Made by a program: the position numbers and the translations under genes. Positions 33,488 to 43,013 of a DNA stretch of 64,000 nucleotides are shown here, in pieces; the first letter of the stretch is position 1, and each line of letters opens with the position of its first letter. The stretch comes from an uncultured Prevotellaceae bacterium. GTDB taxonomy: Bacteria; Bacteroidota; Bacteroidia; Bacteroidales; Bacteroidaceae. Below the pieces are notes generated by a model. That model was not told the origin of the DNA. It did not search any database and was given only the letters and a program-made list of their open reading frames with translations. Location of the stretch: positions 1 to 64,000 of the forward strand of contig ONCH01000003.1 in NCBI GenBank assembly GCA_900316265.1, in the 5' to 3' direction.

Positions 33488-34675
33488 TTAATAATTGAAT
33501 TCGCCGAACTGGCTCTTGATAGTTAGGCTCTTGGGACCTTCTTCGATGTGTCCCACCACCTGTGCATCGATATTGAACGACTTCGAGAGGTCGATAACCT
33601 GCTGGGCAACTTCGGGACGCACGTAAATCTCCATGCGGTGACCCATATTGAACACCTGGTACATCTCCTTCCAGTCGGTACCGGAACACTCGTGGATGGC
33701 ATGGAACAGGGGAGGAACAGGGAACATGTTGTCCTTGACTACCTTGCAGTTGTCGTTGACGAAGTGGAGCACCTTGGTCTGCGCACCACCTGTGCAGTGT
33801 ACCATACCGTGAATCTCGGGGCGCAACTCGTCGAGCAGTTTCTTGATGACGGGTGCATAGGTGCGGGTAGGTGAGAGCACGAGCTGCCCCATGTCTGGCA
33901 GTACTGTGGGCTGCGATTCTGTCGCAGCATATGGAACCGCGTCTGTCAGCTTGAACTTGCCGCTGTACACCAACTCGTCGGGGACAGCGTGGTCGAAACT
34001 TTCGGGGTACTTCTCGGCAAGATACTTGGAGAAGACGTCGTGACGGGCGGAAGTCAGTCCGTTAGAGCCCATACCGCCGTTGTAGCATTTCTCGTAAGTA
34101 GCCTGACCTGTTGAGGACAGACCCACGATGACGTCACCCGGACGGATGTTGGCATTGTCGATGACGTCGCTGCGCTTCATGCGGCAGGTGACGGTAGAGT
34201 CAACGATGATGGTGCGCACAAGGTCGCCCACGTCGGCAGTCTCACCACCCGTAGGCCAGATGCCGATACCCATCTCGCGGAGCTCGGCAAGCAACTCGTC
34301 GGTGCCATTGATGATGGCGGAGATGACCTCACCTGGTACGAGCATCTTGTTACGACCGATGGTGCTGGAAACGAGGATGTTATCCACAGCACCCACGCAG
34401 AGCAGGTCGTCGGTATTCATGACGATGGCGTCCTGCGCAATACCTTTCCATACGGAGAGGTCACCTGTCTCTTTCCAATACATGTAGGCCAGGCTGGACT
34501 TGGTGCCAGCACCGTCGGCATGCATGATGTTGCAATACTCCGGGTCACCACCGAGAATGTCGGGGATAATCTTGCAGAAAGCCTGCGGGAAGATACCCTT
34601 GTCGATGTTCTTGATGGCTGCGTGAACGTCTTCTTTGGCGGCACTAACGCCGCGTTGCATATAACGGTTATTCAT
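33488..34675 (-). CDS. purM: Phosphoribosylformylglycinamidine cyclo-ligase (AIR synthetase)
   Basis: PurM closes the imidazole ring in purine synthesis (FGAM + ATP to AIR). The 395-residue chain has the N-terminal ATP-binding part (MQRGVSAAKEDVHAAI, MHADGAGTKSSLAY with the signature DGxGTK, AIVMNTDDLLCVGA) and the C-terminal AIRS domain (GLSSTGQATYEK, MVHCTGGAQT). It is longer than E. coli PurM (345), as in other Bacteroidetes. An ATG six bases upstream (34681) is an alternative start. Last gene of the phoH-purC-menG-aroE-TPM-lemA-purM run, so two purine genes share it. Confidence 0.95.
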   Translation of the reverse strand: MNNRYMQRGVSAAKEDVHAAIKNIDKGIFPQAFCKIIPDILGGDPEYCNIMHADGAGTKSSLAYMYWKETGDLSVWKGIAQDAIVMNTDDLLCVGAVDNILVSSTIGRNKMLVPGEVISAIINGTDELLAELREMGIGIWPTGGETADVGDLVRTIIVDSTVTCRMKRSDVIDNANIRPGDVIVGLSSTGQATYEKCYNGGMGSNGLTSARHDVFSKYLAEKYPESFDHAVPDELVYSGKFKLTDAVPYAATESQPTVLPDMGQLVLSPTRTYAPVIKKLLDELRPEIHGMVHCTGGAQTKVLHFVNDNCKVVKDNMFPVPPLFHAIHECSGTDWKEMYQVFNMGHRMEIYVRPEVAQQVIDLSKSFNIDAQVVGHIEEGPKSLTIKSQFGEFNY

Positions 34676-34719
34676 AATCATTGTTATGTTTGTCGCTATG
34701 CCATAGCGACATACTAGAC

Positions 34720-35307
34720 TTAGAACTTCACCTTGGGTGCGTTCTCTGCACCTGCCTCAGCCTCGAACTTATCCATGGTGTTGAAGCCAAAGATGCCAGC
34801 GAGGATGTTCTTTGGGAACTTGCGGATGACGATGTTGTACTGCTGAACAACACCATTGAACTTGTTACGAGCCTCGTTGATGCGGTTCTCAGTACCCTCC
34901 AGCTGTGACTGCAGGTCACGGAAGTTCTCGTTGGCCTTCAGTTCAGGATAGTTCTCCTGTACGGCAAGCAGACGACCGAGTGCGCTACCCAGTTCGCCCT
35001 GAGCCTTCTGGAACTCCTTCAGCTTGTCAGCGGTGAGGTTTGATGGGTCAACAGTAATCTGTGTAGCCTTGGCACGTGCGGCAACAACGCTTTCAAAAGT
35101 CTCCTTCTCGTGAGCGGCATAGCCCTTGACAACCTCTACCAGGTTGGGGATGAGGTCGGCACGACGCTGGTAGGCCGACTGAACATTAGCGAACGCTGTG
35201 GTAGCCTTCTCCTGTTCGCTGACCATTGAATTGTAAGCACTGGCAGCCCACATGCAGATGATGACAACGGCTGCGATGATTCCGATTGTAGATTTACTCA
35301 GTTTCAT
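34720..35307 (-). CDS. LemA family protein
   Basis: A 195-residue protein with one N-terminal membrane anchor (STIGIIAAVVIICMWAASAY) and a long helical coiled-coil domain typical of LemA (YNSMVSEQEKATTAFANVQS, AYQRRADLIPNLVEVVKGYA). LemA proteins are often encoded beside TPM-domain proteins, as here, but their biochemical role is not settled. The gap to the TPM gene holds CGTTATTACG-type repeats (35322-35355). Confidence 0.92.
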   Translation of the reverse strand: MKLSKSTIGIIAAVVIICMWAASAYNSMVSEQEKATTAFANVQSAYQRRADLIPNLVEVVKGYAAHEKETFESVVAARAKATQITVDPSNLTADKLKEFQKAQGELGSALGRLLAVQENYPELKANENFRDLQSQLEGTENRINEARNKFNGVVQQYNIVIRKFPKNILAGIFGFNTMDKFEAEAGAENAPKVKF

Positions 35308-35321
35308 AATTTATAATTTTT

Positions 35322-35355
35322 CGTTATTACGTTATCACGTTATTTCGTTATCACG
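35322..35355. repeat. Short repeat CGTTAT(T/C)A/T CG before lemA
   Basis: Four degenerate 9-10-bp units (CGTTATTA, CGTTATCA, CGTTATTT, CGTTATCA) lie between the TPM gene and lemA. The same kind of unit, in the other orientation, occurs before the aminotransferase (28914-28940). Function unknown. Confidence 0.4.
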
Positions 35356-35364
35356 ACGATGTTG

Positions 35365-36501
35365 TTACCATCTCGATGTGGCACCACCGCCACCGAAGCT
35401 TCCGCCTCCGAAGGAACCGCCACTGAAGCCACCTCCGCTGCTATGACCGCCCCCACCAAAGCCTCCGAAACCTGACGAACCGCTGCTGCGCGGTGCGACA
35501 TAGAACGGATTGGTCAACAGAGGCACCATGCCGACGAGTCCTAGCCAGTGGTACTTACGATTCTTGTAGAGGAAGAAGATGCACCAGGCGATAATGGCCA
35601 TGAAGGTAGTGAAGACCACCGTTGCAGCTTCGTCGTCCGCTGCTTCTTCAGCCATCAGCGACGATGCCACAGGCAACTGCTTCTTCTCCAGCGTGGAGTA
35701 GATGGCCTCGGTGAGATAATACATGGCACTGTCGGGCTGCTCACGCTTCATGAACGGGATGGCATATTGCTGCTCCAGACGACGGCACTCCACATCGGTG
35801 AGATCACCCTCTAAGGAGCGTCCCGGTGAGATATTGAGCGAGTGGTCCTGATAACCGCAAACGACCATGAGTCCGCGGTCGCCATAGCCAACACCGTATT
35901 TGTTACCCACATCCTGCGCCAAGCGGAAGGGGTCGTCGTTTTCGATATGGTTGACCACGATGACTACCGACTGTACGCCTAAGTCAAGGTTTAACCGTTG
36001 TAATGTAACGTTCATGTTATCAACGGTTTGTTGGGAGAGAACTCTGTCAGGATTGGAAACGTACTGCGTAGAGTCCTGTAGGTAAGGAATGGGGATGTTG
36101 TCGGCATTCCAATAGGTAATCTCTGTGGTCTCAGCGGCAGAACCGCTGAGTGCACTGGCGGTGCCTTCAATGGTCTCCGTGGCAGCCATAGGCTCGGGAC
36201 TGTCGGGCAGCGACATCGTGCAACAGGTCATGGCCGTCAGGATGCCCACCACGAAAAACCAGCCCCACATCTTGCGGGCCTTCGTCCATTCGGGGTGCGT
36301 CTCCTTATACTCCTTAACGATGGCTTGGCGCTTTATCTTGTATTCTTGCACCAGCTGCGTGTAGCGTCCGGAGTACTGCTCTTTGAGTTTGTTAACTCTG
36401 CCAACCTGTCCCTTCTCCAACTCAAAGGCATTCTCCAAGGCTTGGATGGCCTGGTTGTATTGCTTGGTCAGTTGGTCGAGTGATATTTTGTATTCTTCCA
36501 T
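35365..36501 (-). CDS. TPM-domain membrane protein
   Basis: A 378-residue protein. Order: N-terminal coiled coil (1-75), a membrane segment (MWGWFFVVGILTAMTCC), an exported TPM domain (about 140-290, VSNPDRVLSQQTVDNMNVTL...YGDRGLMVVCGYQ), two further membrane segments (TTFMAIIAWCIFFLY and a following one), and a Gly/Ser/Phe-rich tail (GGGFSGGSFGGGSFGGGG). TPM proteins are linked with protein turnover or phosphatase activity in some lineages. Here it is paired with lemA. The linker DNA at 36131-36149 shares a 19-bp hairpin with clpC. Function inferred only loosely. Confidence 0.85.
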   Translation of the reverse strand: MEEYKISLDQLTKQYNQAIQALENAFELEKGQVGRVNKLKEQYSGRYTQLVQEYKIKRQAIVKEYKETHPEWTKARKMWGWFFVVGILTAMTCCTMSLPDSPEPMAATETIEGTASALSGSAAETTEITYWNADNIPIPYLQDSTQYVSNPDRVLSQQTVDNMNVTLQRLNLDLGVQSVVIVVNHIENDDPFRLAQDVGNKYGVGYGDRGLMVVCGYQDHSLNISPGRSLEGDLTDVECRRLEQQYAIPFMKREQPDSAMYYLTEAIYSTLEKKQLPVASSLMAEEAADDEAATVVFTTFMAIIAWCIFFLYKNRKYHWLGLVGMVPLLTNPFYVAPRSSGSSGFGGFGGGGHSSGGGFSGGSFGGGSFGGGGATSRW

Positions 36502-36504
36502 AGC

Positions 36505-37251
36505 TTATTTCTCATGCCAGAATTCCCAAGAGGCGAAGGCCTGCAGCAACAGCATCTCCAGACCATTCTTGGTCTGTGCACCGTACTGTGCGCCGCGCTT
36601 CATGAAGAGCGTCTCGTCGGGATTGTAGATAAGGTCATAGAGGATGGTATGACTATCCATAGCCTCATAGGGTAGCAGCGGACACTCCTCGGTATTCGGA
36701 TACATGCCCAGCGGCGTGCAGTTCACAATGACGTTGTACTCCTTGATGACTTCTGGGGTAATGTTGGGATACTGGATAGTGTCGGGACGTTCGTAACGAC
36801 TGACAAAGACGGTCTCCAGTCCCAAATGGTGCAGTCCGAAGTTGATAGCCTTCGACGCACCACCCGTACCGAGGATGAGTGCCTTCTTGTGCCACTTCTT
36901 GTCGAGCATAGGTTCGATACTCTTGGTGAAACCGATGACGTCGCTGTTGAAACCCTTCAACTTGATATTTCTACCCTCGTGAATGACCTTGATGACGTTG
37001 ACGGCACCAATGGCTCTGGCCTCTGGTGTGATGCTGTCGAGATAGGGAATGACCTTTTCCTTGTAGGGGATAGTCACGTTGAGTCCTTTCAGTTCGGGAT
37101 TGGCACCCAGCACCTCGTCGAGCGCCTCGATGGAAGGAATCTCGTAGTTCTCATACACAGCATCGATGCCCTCATCCTGGAATCGCTGGTTGAAGTAGCT
37201 GATGGAGAATGAGTGACCCAATGGGTAACCGATAAGTCCGTACTTTTCCAT
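36505..37251 (-). CDS. aroE: Shikimate dehydrogenase
   Basis: A 248-residue NADP-dependent shikimate dehydrogenase (3-dehydroshikimate to shikimate). Signatures: GYPLGHSFSISYFNQRF, GLNVTIPYKEKVIPYLD with the catalytic Lys, ALILGTGGASKAI (dinucleotide loop) and NCTPLGMYPN. Slightly short for the family but complete. Between menG and the TPM gene with gaps of nine and three bases. Confidence 0.95.
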   Translation of the reverse strand: MEKYGLIGYPLGHSFSISYFNQRFQDEGIDAVYENYEIPSIEALDEVLGANPELKGLNVTIPYKEKVIPYLDSITPEARAIGAVNVIKVIHEGRNIKLKGFNSDVIGFTKSIEPMLDKKWHKKALILGTGGASKAINFGLHHLGLETVFVSRYERPDTIQYPNITPEVIKEYNVIVNCTPLGMYPNTEECPLLPYEAMDSHTILYDLIYNPDETLFMKRGAQYGAQTKNGLEMLLLQAFASWEFWHEK

Positions 37252-37260
37252 TTTTATTAC

Positions 37261-37995
37261 CTATTTTGTTGCTAAATACATCGTGCAGATGCCGAAGGTG
37301 AGTCGCTTGAACGATGCCTCGGCGAAGCCTGCCTTCATCAGAATATCTACCATGCGCTCGCCCTGTGGGAACGCCTCGATGGTCTTGGTGAGGTAAGAGT
37401 AGGCGCTGGTGTCCTTGGAGATGAGTCGTCCGTAGACGGGCAGCACCGTGTGTGAGTAGATGTGGAACAGCTGGCGCATGGGGAACGAGACGGGTGTCGT
37501 CAGTTCTACGATGCTGAGGTGTCCACCGGGACGGAGCACGCGACACATCTCGCGGAGTCCTGCGTCTAGGTCGGCAAAGTTGCGGATGCCGAAGGCTGCA
37601 GTCACAGCGTCAAAGGTGTCGCTAGGATACGATAGGTGTGTGCAGTCTTCTTTCTCGAACGTTACAACGTTGTCGAGTCCGAGGGCTTTCACCTTCTCAC
37701 GACCAATCTGCATCATACCCTCGCTGATGTCTGCACCGACCAGTCGCTGGGGATTTAGCATCTGGGCTGCCATGATAGCAAAATCGCCTGTACCGGTGGC
37801 AATGTCGAGCAGCGACTGGGGCTGATAGGGTGCCAGAGCCTTGATGGCCTTGCGGCGCCACCCCTTGTCGATGTTCCAGGATAGTCGATGGTTGAGCGTG
37901 TCATAGGTAGGGGCAATGTTGTCGAACATCGCCTCCACCTGCTGTGCCTTATCTCCGCAGGTATATGGGTTTATTTGTTCCTGCTGGTAAGCCAT
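37261..37995 (-). CDS. menG: Demethylmenaquinone methyltransferase (UbiE/MenG)
   Basis: A 244-residue SAM-dependent methyltransferase, the last step of menaquinone synthesis. Motif I is [14 protein letters not shown]; other family blocks are [40 protein letters not shown] and [14 protein letters not shown]. Bacteroidales use menaquinone, so the MenG role is favoured over ubiquinone. The start overlaps the purC stop by 25 bp; no better internal Met is available before the core. Confidence 0.93.
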   Translation of the reverse strand: MAYQQEQINPYTCGDKAQQVEAMFDNIAPTYDTLNHRLSWNIDKGWRRKAIKALAPYQPQSLLDIATGTGDFAIMAAQMLNPQRLVGADISEGMMQIGREKVKALGLDNVVTFEKEDCTHLSYPSDTFDAVTAAFGIRNFADLDAGLREMCRVLRPGGHLSIVELTTPVSFPMRQLFHIYSHTVLPVYGRLISKDTSAYSYLTKTIEAFPQGERMVDILMKAGFAEASFKRLTFGICTMYLATK

Positions 37996-38924
37996 GCGCT
38001 CACATTCTTCTCAATGCGCTGGGCAATGTCGCCTTCCTCCGTAGCTTTGTCGAACTTCTCGCCAACGATGTGCTCGTAGAGCTCGATATAGCGGTCTGAA
38101 ACGCTCTCGGCATATTCATCGGTGATTTCGGGCATCACCTGTCCGGGCTCGTTCATGAAGTCGTGCTCAATGAGCCACTGGCGCACAAACTCCTTAGAGA
38201 GCTGACGCTGGGGCTCACCCTTGGCCAACTTCTCCTCATAGCCGTCGGCATAGAAATAACGGCTGGAGTCTGGCGTGTGAATCTCATCGATGAGGTACAC
38301 CTTACCGTCGCGCTTACCAAACTCGTACTTCGTATCCACGAGGATGAGACCGCGCTTGGCAGCAATCTCCTGACCACGAGCAAAAATCTTGCGGGTGTAG
38401 TCCTCCATGATGGCATAGTCCTCTGCAGAGACGATACCCTGAGCAATAATCTCTTCCTTCGAGATGTTCATGTCGTGACCCTCGTCAGCCTTGGTAGTTG
38501 GGGTGATGATAGGCTCAGGGAAACGCTCGTTTTCCTTCATGCCGTCGGGCAGTTTCACACCGCAGAGCTCGCGACAACCGTTCTTGTACTCTCGCCAGGC
38601 AGAGCCGGTGAGGATAGAGCGGATAATCATCTCCACACGGAAGCCCTCACACTTCAGACCTACAGTGACCATGGGGTCGGGGGTGGCCAGCTTCCAGTTC
38701 GGACAGATGTCGGTAGTGGCATCCAGGAACTTCGCAGCAATCTGGTTCAGTACCTGACCCTTGAAGGGAATACCCTTCGGCAGTACGACGTCGAAAGCGG
38801 AGATGCGGTCGGTAGCTACCATCACCATCAGGTCGTCGTTGATGTTGTACACATCGCGTACCTTTCCGTGGTACACGCTCTTCTGTCCCTCAAAGTGGAA
38901 ATCAGTCTTTGTTAATGCTTTCAT
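37971..38924 (-). CDS. purC: SAICAR synthase
   Basis: A 317-residue phosphoribosylaminoimidazole-succinocarboxamide synthase (CAIR + Asp + ATP to SAICAR). Signatures: [53 protein letters not shown] and [13 protein letters not shown]. The frame continues upstream through the 9-bp repeat array to 39008, giving a Lys/Leu-rich nonsense leader; the ATG at 38924 gives the standard N-terminus [13 protein letters not shown]. It overlaps the 3' end of phoH by 23 bp. Confidence 0.95.
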   Translation of the reverse strand: MKALTKTDFHFEGQKSVYHGKVRDVYNINDDLMVMVATDRISAFDVVLPKGIPFKGQVLNQIAAKFLDATTDICPNWKLATPDPMVTVGLKCEGFRVEMIIRSILTGSAWREYKNGCRELCGVKLPDGMKENERFPEPIITPTTKADEGHDMNISKEEIIAQGIVSAEDYAIMEDYTRKIFARGQEIAAKRGLILVDTKYEFGKRDGKVYLIDEIHTPDSSRYFYADGYEEKLAKGEPQRQLSKEFVRQWLIEHDFMNEPGQVMPEITDEYAESVSDRYIELYEHIVGEKFDKATEEGDIAQRIEKNVSAWLTSRNK

Positions 38925-39912
38925 TGTTATCTTCTTTAACTTCCTTAACTTCTTTAACTTCCTTAACTTCTTTAACTTCCTTGTCAAAACGTTCGTAAGC
39001 GTTGACAATGCGAGTCACCAGCTTGTGGCGCACAATGTCCTTACCCGTCAGATTGACGATGCCGATGCCCTCCACATTATTTAATATATGCAAGGCCTCC
39101 ACGAGACCGCTTTTCTGCGATTTCGGCAGGTCTATCTGTGTCATGTCGCCCGTGATAATCATCTTTGTGTTCCATCCCATACGTGTCAGGAACATGCGGA
39201 TTTGGGCGGGTGTGGTATTCTGCGCCTCGTCCAGAATGACTACGGCATCACTCAGCGTGCGACCACGCATAAAGGCCAGCGGAGCTATCTGGATGATGTT
39301 TTTCTCCATCATGTCCTGCAGCTTCACCTGTGGCAGCATATCCTCCAGAGCGTCGTAGAGCGGCTGCAGATAGGGGTCTATCTTTTCCTTCATGTCGCCA
39401 GGCAGGAAACCGAGCTTCTCGCCAGCCTCCACAGCAGGGCGCGAGAGGATAATCTTCTTCGCCGTCTTATCCTTCAGTGCTTTCACGGCCAGGGCTATCG
39501 ACAGGTAGGTCTTACCTGTACCGGCAGGTCCCACGGCAAACACCATGTCGTTCTGCTGGTAGGCATCGATGAGCTGTTGCTGGTTCTGGCTGCGAGCCTT
39601 GATGGCGCGGCCCGACATGGAGTAGCACACCACGTCGTCGGGGATATCGTCGGTAGTGCGACGACCTTTCACAATGTCTAGGATATTTTCTTCGTTGAGG
39701 GAATTGAATTTCAGCACGTGCTGACGCATGCGCTCCGTGCTCTCCTCGAAAGCTGCCATCTGTTCTTCATCGCCCAAGACGCGGATGACATTGTCGCGGG
39801 CCACGATGCGCAGCTTCGGGTACAAGGCGCGAATCATCTGGAGGTGCTGATTACCAGTCCCGTAGAACACCACGGGATCAATGTCCTCTAGTACTATGTG
39901 CTTCTCTATCAC
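38902..39912 (-). CDS. phoH: PhoH-like ATPase
   Basis: A 336-residue PhoH-family P-loop protein with an N-terminal KH-like part, Walker [15 protein letters not shown], Walker [11 protein letters not shown] and the [11 protein letters not shown] motif. PhoH-like proteins are tied to RNA metabolism (often encoded beside ybeY). The C-terminus consists of repeated KEV units (about residues 310-325) encoded by a 9-bp repeat array that also occurs at two intergenic sites here. It leads a seven-gene run, with a promoter 33 bp upstream. Confidence 0.93.
   Translation of the reverse strand: MIEKHIVLEDIDPVVFYGTGNQHLQMIRALYPKLRIVARDNVIRVLGDEEQMAAFEESTERMRQHVLKFNSLNEENILDIVKGRRTTDDIPDDVVCYSMSGRAIKARSQNQQQLIDAYQQNDMVFAVGPAGTGKTYLSIALAVKALKDKTAKKIILSRPAVEAGEKLGFLPGDMKEKIDPYLQPLYDALEDMLPQVKLQDMMEKNIIQIAPLAFMRGRTLSDAVVILDEAQNTTPAQIRMFLTRMGWNTKMIITGDMTQIDLPKSQKSGLVEALHILNNVEGIGIVNLTGKDIVRHKLVTRIVNAYERFDKEVKEVKEVKEVKEVKEDNNESINKD
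38931..38984 (-). repeat. 9-bp tandem repeat array (GTTAAAGAA/GTTAAGGAA) inside phoH
   Basis: Six units on the plus strand, alternating CTTCTTTAA and CTTCCTTAA, in frame with phoH so that each adds Val-Lys-Glu. The same unit forms arrays at 49346-49381 and 50215-50277. Confidence 0.8.
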
Positions 39913-39944
39913 GCTCTCAACGTTTTCTTTTCACAATAACGGCG

Positions 39945-39952
39945 CAAAGGTA
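39945..39952 (-). promoter_or_regulatory. Promoter -7 element TACCTTTG for the phoH-purM run
   Basis: Full TAnnTTTG match on the minus strand, 33 bp before the phoH start. No other good match is visible up to purM. Confidence 0.65.
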
Positions 39953-39998
39953 CAAAAAATATTTCTAAATGACAAAGAAACTCCTCTAAAAATAGCGA

Positions 39999-40025
39999 GA
40001 GCCGTAACTTTCTGGGTTACGGCTC
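39999..40025 (-). terminator. Terminator after the sugar isomerase gene
   Basis: GAGCCGTAAC (39999-40008) pairs perfectly with GTTACGGCTC (40016-40025). Read on the minus strand the stem is followed by CGCTATTTTTAG. Confidence 0.8.
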
Positions 40026-40049
40026 GTAGCTATTGAAGTCTGTCGCAGA

Positions 40050-41546
40050 TTATGCGAATGGATTCTCGGTGGGATAGAAGTCACCCTTCGGGAAGTTGTA
40101 GTCAATCTCGTCCACGGGGATACCCATGTACTTCAGAACCTCCCACAGGTACTTACCCTGGTGGCCGAACATAACGGCGCAGTGGTGTGGGTAGTGCTTC
40201 TCAATGAGGACGTGACGATAGAAGCGGTTCATGTTCTTGATACCGAAGATACCGATAGAACCGAATGAGCGGGTAGCTACAGGAATAACCTCGCCCTGAG
40301 CGATGTAAGCGCGGAGCTTGGTGTCGGCAGTAGACTGCAGACGATAAACAGTAGCCAGACCGGGCTGGATGTCACCCTCCAGGGTACCGTTGGTAACCTC
40401 AACAGGCAGGGCGCGAGCCATAATGCGCTGGAAGCACATCTGGCAGTTGCAAACCTTAGAAGAAGCAGTGTTACCGCAGTGGAAGCCCATGAAGATTTCC
40501 TTGTCGGTATAGGTGTCGCAAGCAAACTTCTTGCCCTTGATGCTCTCCTCGTACATGTCGTTAGGAACGGTGTTGTTGATGTCGAGCAGCGTAACGGCAT
40601 CCTGGCTGATGCAGGTTCCGATGTACTCAGACAGTGCACCATAGATGTCAACCTCACAAGCTACGGGGATGCCACGGCTGGTCAGACGGCTGTTGACATA
40701 GCAGGGAACGAAACCGAACTGAGTCTGGAAGGCAGGCCAGCACTTGTTAGCCATAGCAACGAACTGACGCGAACCCTTGTGAGCCTCAATCCAGTCGAGC
40801 AGTGTCAGCTCATACTGAGCGAGCTTAGGCAGCACCTGAGGAATCTTGTTGCCGTGACCGAGCTCCTTGGCCATGTCAGCTGCAACCTCGTCGATGCGTG
40901 GGTCGTTAGCGTGCTTCTGGAAAGCTTCGAACAGGTCGAGCTCTGAGTTCTCCTCGATCTCAACGTCCAGATCATAGAGGGCGCGGATAGGAGCGTTACA
41001 AGCCAGGAAGTTGTTTGGACGGGGACCGAAGCTGATAATCTTCAGGTTCTGCAGACCTACGATAGCGCGGGCGATGGGCAGGAACTCGTGAATCATTTCA
41101 GCGCACTGAGCAGCGTCACCAACGGGCTCCTCGGGGATGTAAGCGCGGGTCTTGCGCAGAGAGAGGGCCTGGCTGGCGTTCAGCATACCGCAGTAAGCAT
41201 CACCACGACCATCAATCAGGTTGTTCTGTGTCTCCTCAGCAGCAGCGCAGAACATAGCGGGACCCTGGAACCAGTCAGCCAGCATGGTCTCAGAAATCTC
41301 AGGACCGAAGTTGCCGAGGTATACGCACAGTGCGTTACAGCCAGCCTTCGTAATATCCTCGAGAGCCTGCTTAGCGTGAATCTCGCTCTCAACGATGCAG
41401 ATGGGGCACTCGTAGATGCCTTCCTTACCGAACTTCTTCTCGTACTCGGCGATAACGGCCTTGCGGCGGTTAACGGCCAGTGACTCGGGGAAACAGTCGC
41501 GGCTAACAGCCACGATGCCGATCTTAATTACAGGTACATTGTTCAT
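40050..41546 (-). CDS. L-fucose/L-arabinose isomerase family protein
   Basis: A 498-residue aldose-ketose isomerase of the FucI/AraA structural class. The N-terminal Rossmann-like part starts IKIGIVAVSRDCFPESLAVN. The central and C-terminal parts carry candidate metal ligands in ACEVDIYGALSEYIG (Glu, Asp) and MGFHCGNTASS (His), and a Cys pair, VCNCQMC. Length and first residues fit a Bacteroidetes subgroup annotated as fucose isomerase; the real sugar is not known. It follows the DUF4861 gene by 26 bp, which suggests a role in plant or host glycan use. Confidence 0.82.
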   Translation of the reverse strand: MNNVPVIKIGIVAVSRDCFPESLAVNRRKAVIAEYEKKFGKEGIYECPICIVESEIHAKQALEDITKAGCNALCVYLGNFGPEISETMLADWFQGPAMFCAAAEETQNNLIDGRGDAYCGMLNASQALSLRKTRAYIPEEPVGDAAQCAEMIHEFLPIARAIVGLQNLKIISFGPRPNNFLACNAPIRALYDLDVEIEENSELDLFEAFQKHANDPRIDEVAADMAKELGHGNKIPQVLPKLAQYELTLLDWIEAHKGSRQFVAMANKCWPAFQTQFGFVPCYVNSRLTSRGIPVACEVDIYGALSEYIGTCISQDAVTLLDINNTVPNDMYEESIKGKKFACDTYTDKEIFMGFHCGNTASSKVCNCQMCFQRIMARALPVEVTNGTLEGDIQPGLATVYRLQSTADTKLRAYIAQGEVIPVATRSFGSIGIFGIKNMNRFYRHVLIEKHYPHHCAVMFGHQGKYLWEVLKYMGIPVDEIDYNFPKGDFYPTENPFA

Positions 41547-41572
41547 GTTAATCTTGTTTGTAAAGTAAATGT

Positions 41573-42868
41573 TTAATTGTTAGAAATATTATTCTCGTTA
41601 ATTCTTAATTCATAATCGGCGAGCCGATAACTCTTAACTCTTACTTGAAGTGGTTCTTCCACTTCTCGCCTCCACGCCTTCAGGTAGTCGAACCACTCTT
41701 TGGCTGAGTGGTAACCGAAGGTCTCGTTGGCAGAGGTGTAGTTCACCTTGTAGTGCATCCGGTTGCCCGCCACCTTTATTATATATGCGTAGTTGTCCTT
41801 GTTGGCAGGCTCCTCGCTGACAATGTTCTGCTGTGGCACCAGCACAGCCAGACCGACGGTCTCGCGCTTCCACTTCAGTGTATCGGTCGAAGGATAGTCG
41901 GTACCCCAGCAGGCACGCAGGCCTTTCTTGTCGGTAAACTCCTCAGAACCTTTCACATTGATGATGCCCGTGGAGAAACGGTAGTCGCTAACGTCCTTAT
42001 TGAACAGCACATCGACATCGGTATCCCTGTGACCCGCATACTGGGTGTAGCGCAGGGTCATATTGATGGGAGATGGCTGATGGCTGATGGCCGATGGTGC
42101 TTGCCAACCTCTGTCCACCAGTTCGACGATGGTGCGCAGCGGTCCGTAGCTGATAATGCGCTGGGTACGACTGCGAACGGGTTCCACGAGTGTGGGCTGT
42201 TTGCCGTCCCAACCACGGAAGGCACCAAGTCCGAAGGTTTTACCCACCCACAGCACGTCGTCGCCATAGCCGCGAGCCTTCTGGTCGGCATCTGTATAGA
42301 ACTGAGTTTCTTTCAGTTCCAGTTGTTTGTTGAATTTTCCATATAAGTCCAGCGTCTGGCGGGCGTCAAAGTAGATGCGGATACCGTTGAGCTCGCTTTC
42401 GAAGGCCACGCCATGGTGGTGCTGTACGTTATAGGTATAGGCCGCGTCGCCACGAGCTGTGAGCGACTCGATATAATTGTTCTGCTGGTTTTTCTTCAGT
42501 GTCTTGTCCTTCGTGTTGGCCATCACCATCTCAGCATAGACGCGGGCAGGGTAGGGACGTGGCGCTCCTTCTGTATAGAGCGTCACCGTATAGTGCTTCT
42601 GCTCCTTCTTGCCAAGGTCAGCCAGAAAACACAGCTCGTCGAAATTGTCGTCCTGATTTAGGTCATCCAACTGACAAGGAATCTCCTGTCCCTCGCACAT
42701 GACCAGTGCCGAACGGATATCCTGTCCATAGCGCTCCAACTGGAGGACAACAGGCTGGTCGTTCCGTACTTGCGACGACGGATTGACGACACTTACCTCG
42801 ACGGTTTTTTGAGCCATCAAGGGCAGTGTTGCACATGTCAACAGCCAGAGGGAAATCGTACTTTTCAT
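41573..42868 (-). CDS. Secreted DUF4861 protein
   Basis: A 431-residue protein with a signal peptide (MKSTISLWLLTCATLPLMAQ) and a long beta-rich domain of the DUF4861 type (VVLQLERYGQDIRSALVMCE, YGPLRTIVELVDRG, LKWKRETVGLAVLVPQ). DUF4861 proteins are found in polysaccharide utilisation loci, often for pectin-like glycans; no enzyme activity is established to my knowledge. A short Ser/Pro/His stretch (APSAISHQPSPIN, near residue 257) is encoded by the repeat GATGGCTG at 42071-42097 and looks inserted. It pairs with the isomerase gene downstream. Confidence 0.78.
   Translation of the reverse strand: MKSTISLWLLTCATLPLMAQKTVEVSVVNPSSQVRNDQPVVLQLERYGQDIRSALVMCEGQEIPCQLDDLNQDDNFDELCFLADLGKKEQKHYTVTLYTEGAPRPYPARVYAEMVMANTKDKTLKKNQQNNYIESLTARGDAAYTYNVQHHHGVAFESELNGIRIYFDARQTLDLYGKFNKQLELKETQFYTDADQKARGYGDDVLWVGKTFGLGAFRGWDGKQPTLVEPVRSRTQRIISYGPLRTIVELVDRGWQAPSAISHQPSPINMTLRYTQYAGHRDTDVDVLFNKDVSDYRFSTGIINVKGSEEFTDKKGLRACWGTDYPSTDTLKWKRETVGLAVLVPQQNIVSEEPANKDNYAYIIKVAGNRMHYKVNYTSANETFGYHSAKEWFDYLKAWRREVEEPLQVRVKSYRLADYELRINENNISNN
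42071..42097 (-). repeat. 8-bp repeat GATGGC(T/C)G inside the DUF4861 gene
   Basis: Three to four copies in tandem, in frame, encoding Ala-Ile-Ser-His-Gln-Pro-Ser. A related CATCAGCCATC stretch lies in frame in the gene at 61137 (61345-61364), giving LHQPSD there. Confidence 0.55.
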
Positions 42869-42892
42869 GCTATGGATAGTTGATACCAGCTA

Positions 42893-42900
42893 CAAATATA
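42893..42900 (-). promoter_or_regulatory. Promoter -7 element TATATTTG for the DUF4861-isomerase operon
   Basis: Match to TAnnTTTG on the minus strand, 25 bp before the DUF4861 ATG. Confidence 0.6.
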
Positions 42901-42963
42901 CTCATTTCTCGCACCATTTTTTATCTTTTTAGCAAAAAATTTGCTATTAAAAATATTTTTTAG

Positions 42964-42971
42964 TAATTTTG
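42964..42971 (+). promoter_or_regulatory. Promoter -7 element TAATTTTG for gldB-dnaB
   Basis: Match on the plus strand. It overlaps the first codon of the longest gldB reading frame, which therefore cannot be the true start. Confidence 0.6.
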
Positions 42972-43013
42972 CATCGTATTTTTAATAAAATTAATGTTTT
43001 TCCTGTTAGTAAC

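Noticed and set aside
38925-39008. Longer N-terminus of PurC (Lys/Leu-rich repeat)
   Set aside because: It is the 9-bp repeat array of phoH read in another frame; the standard PurC N-terminus starts at 38924.
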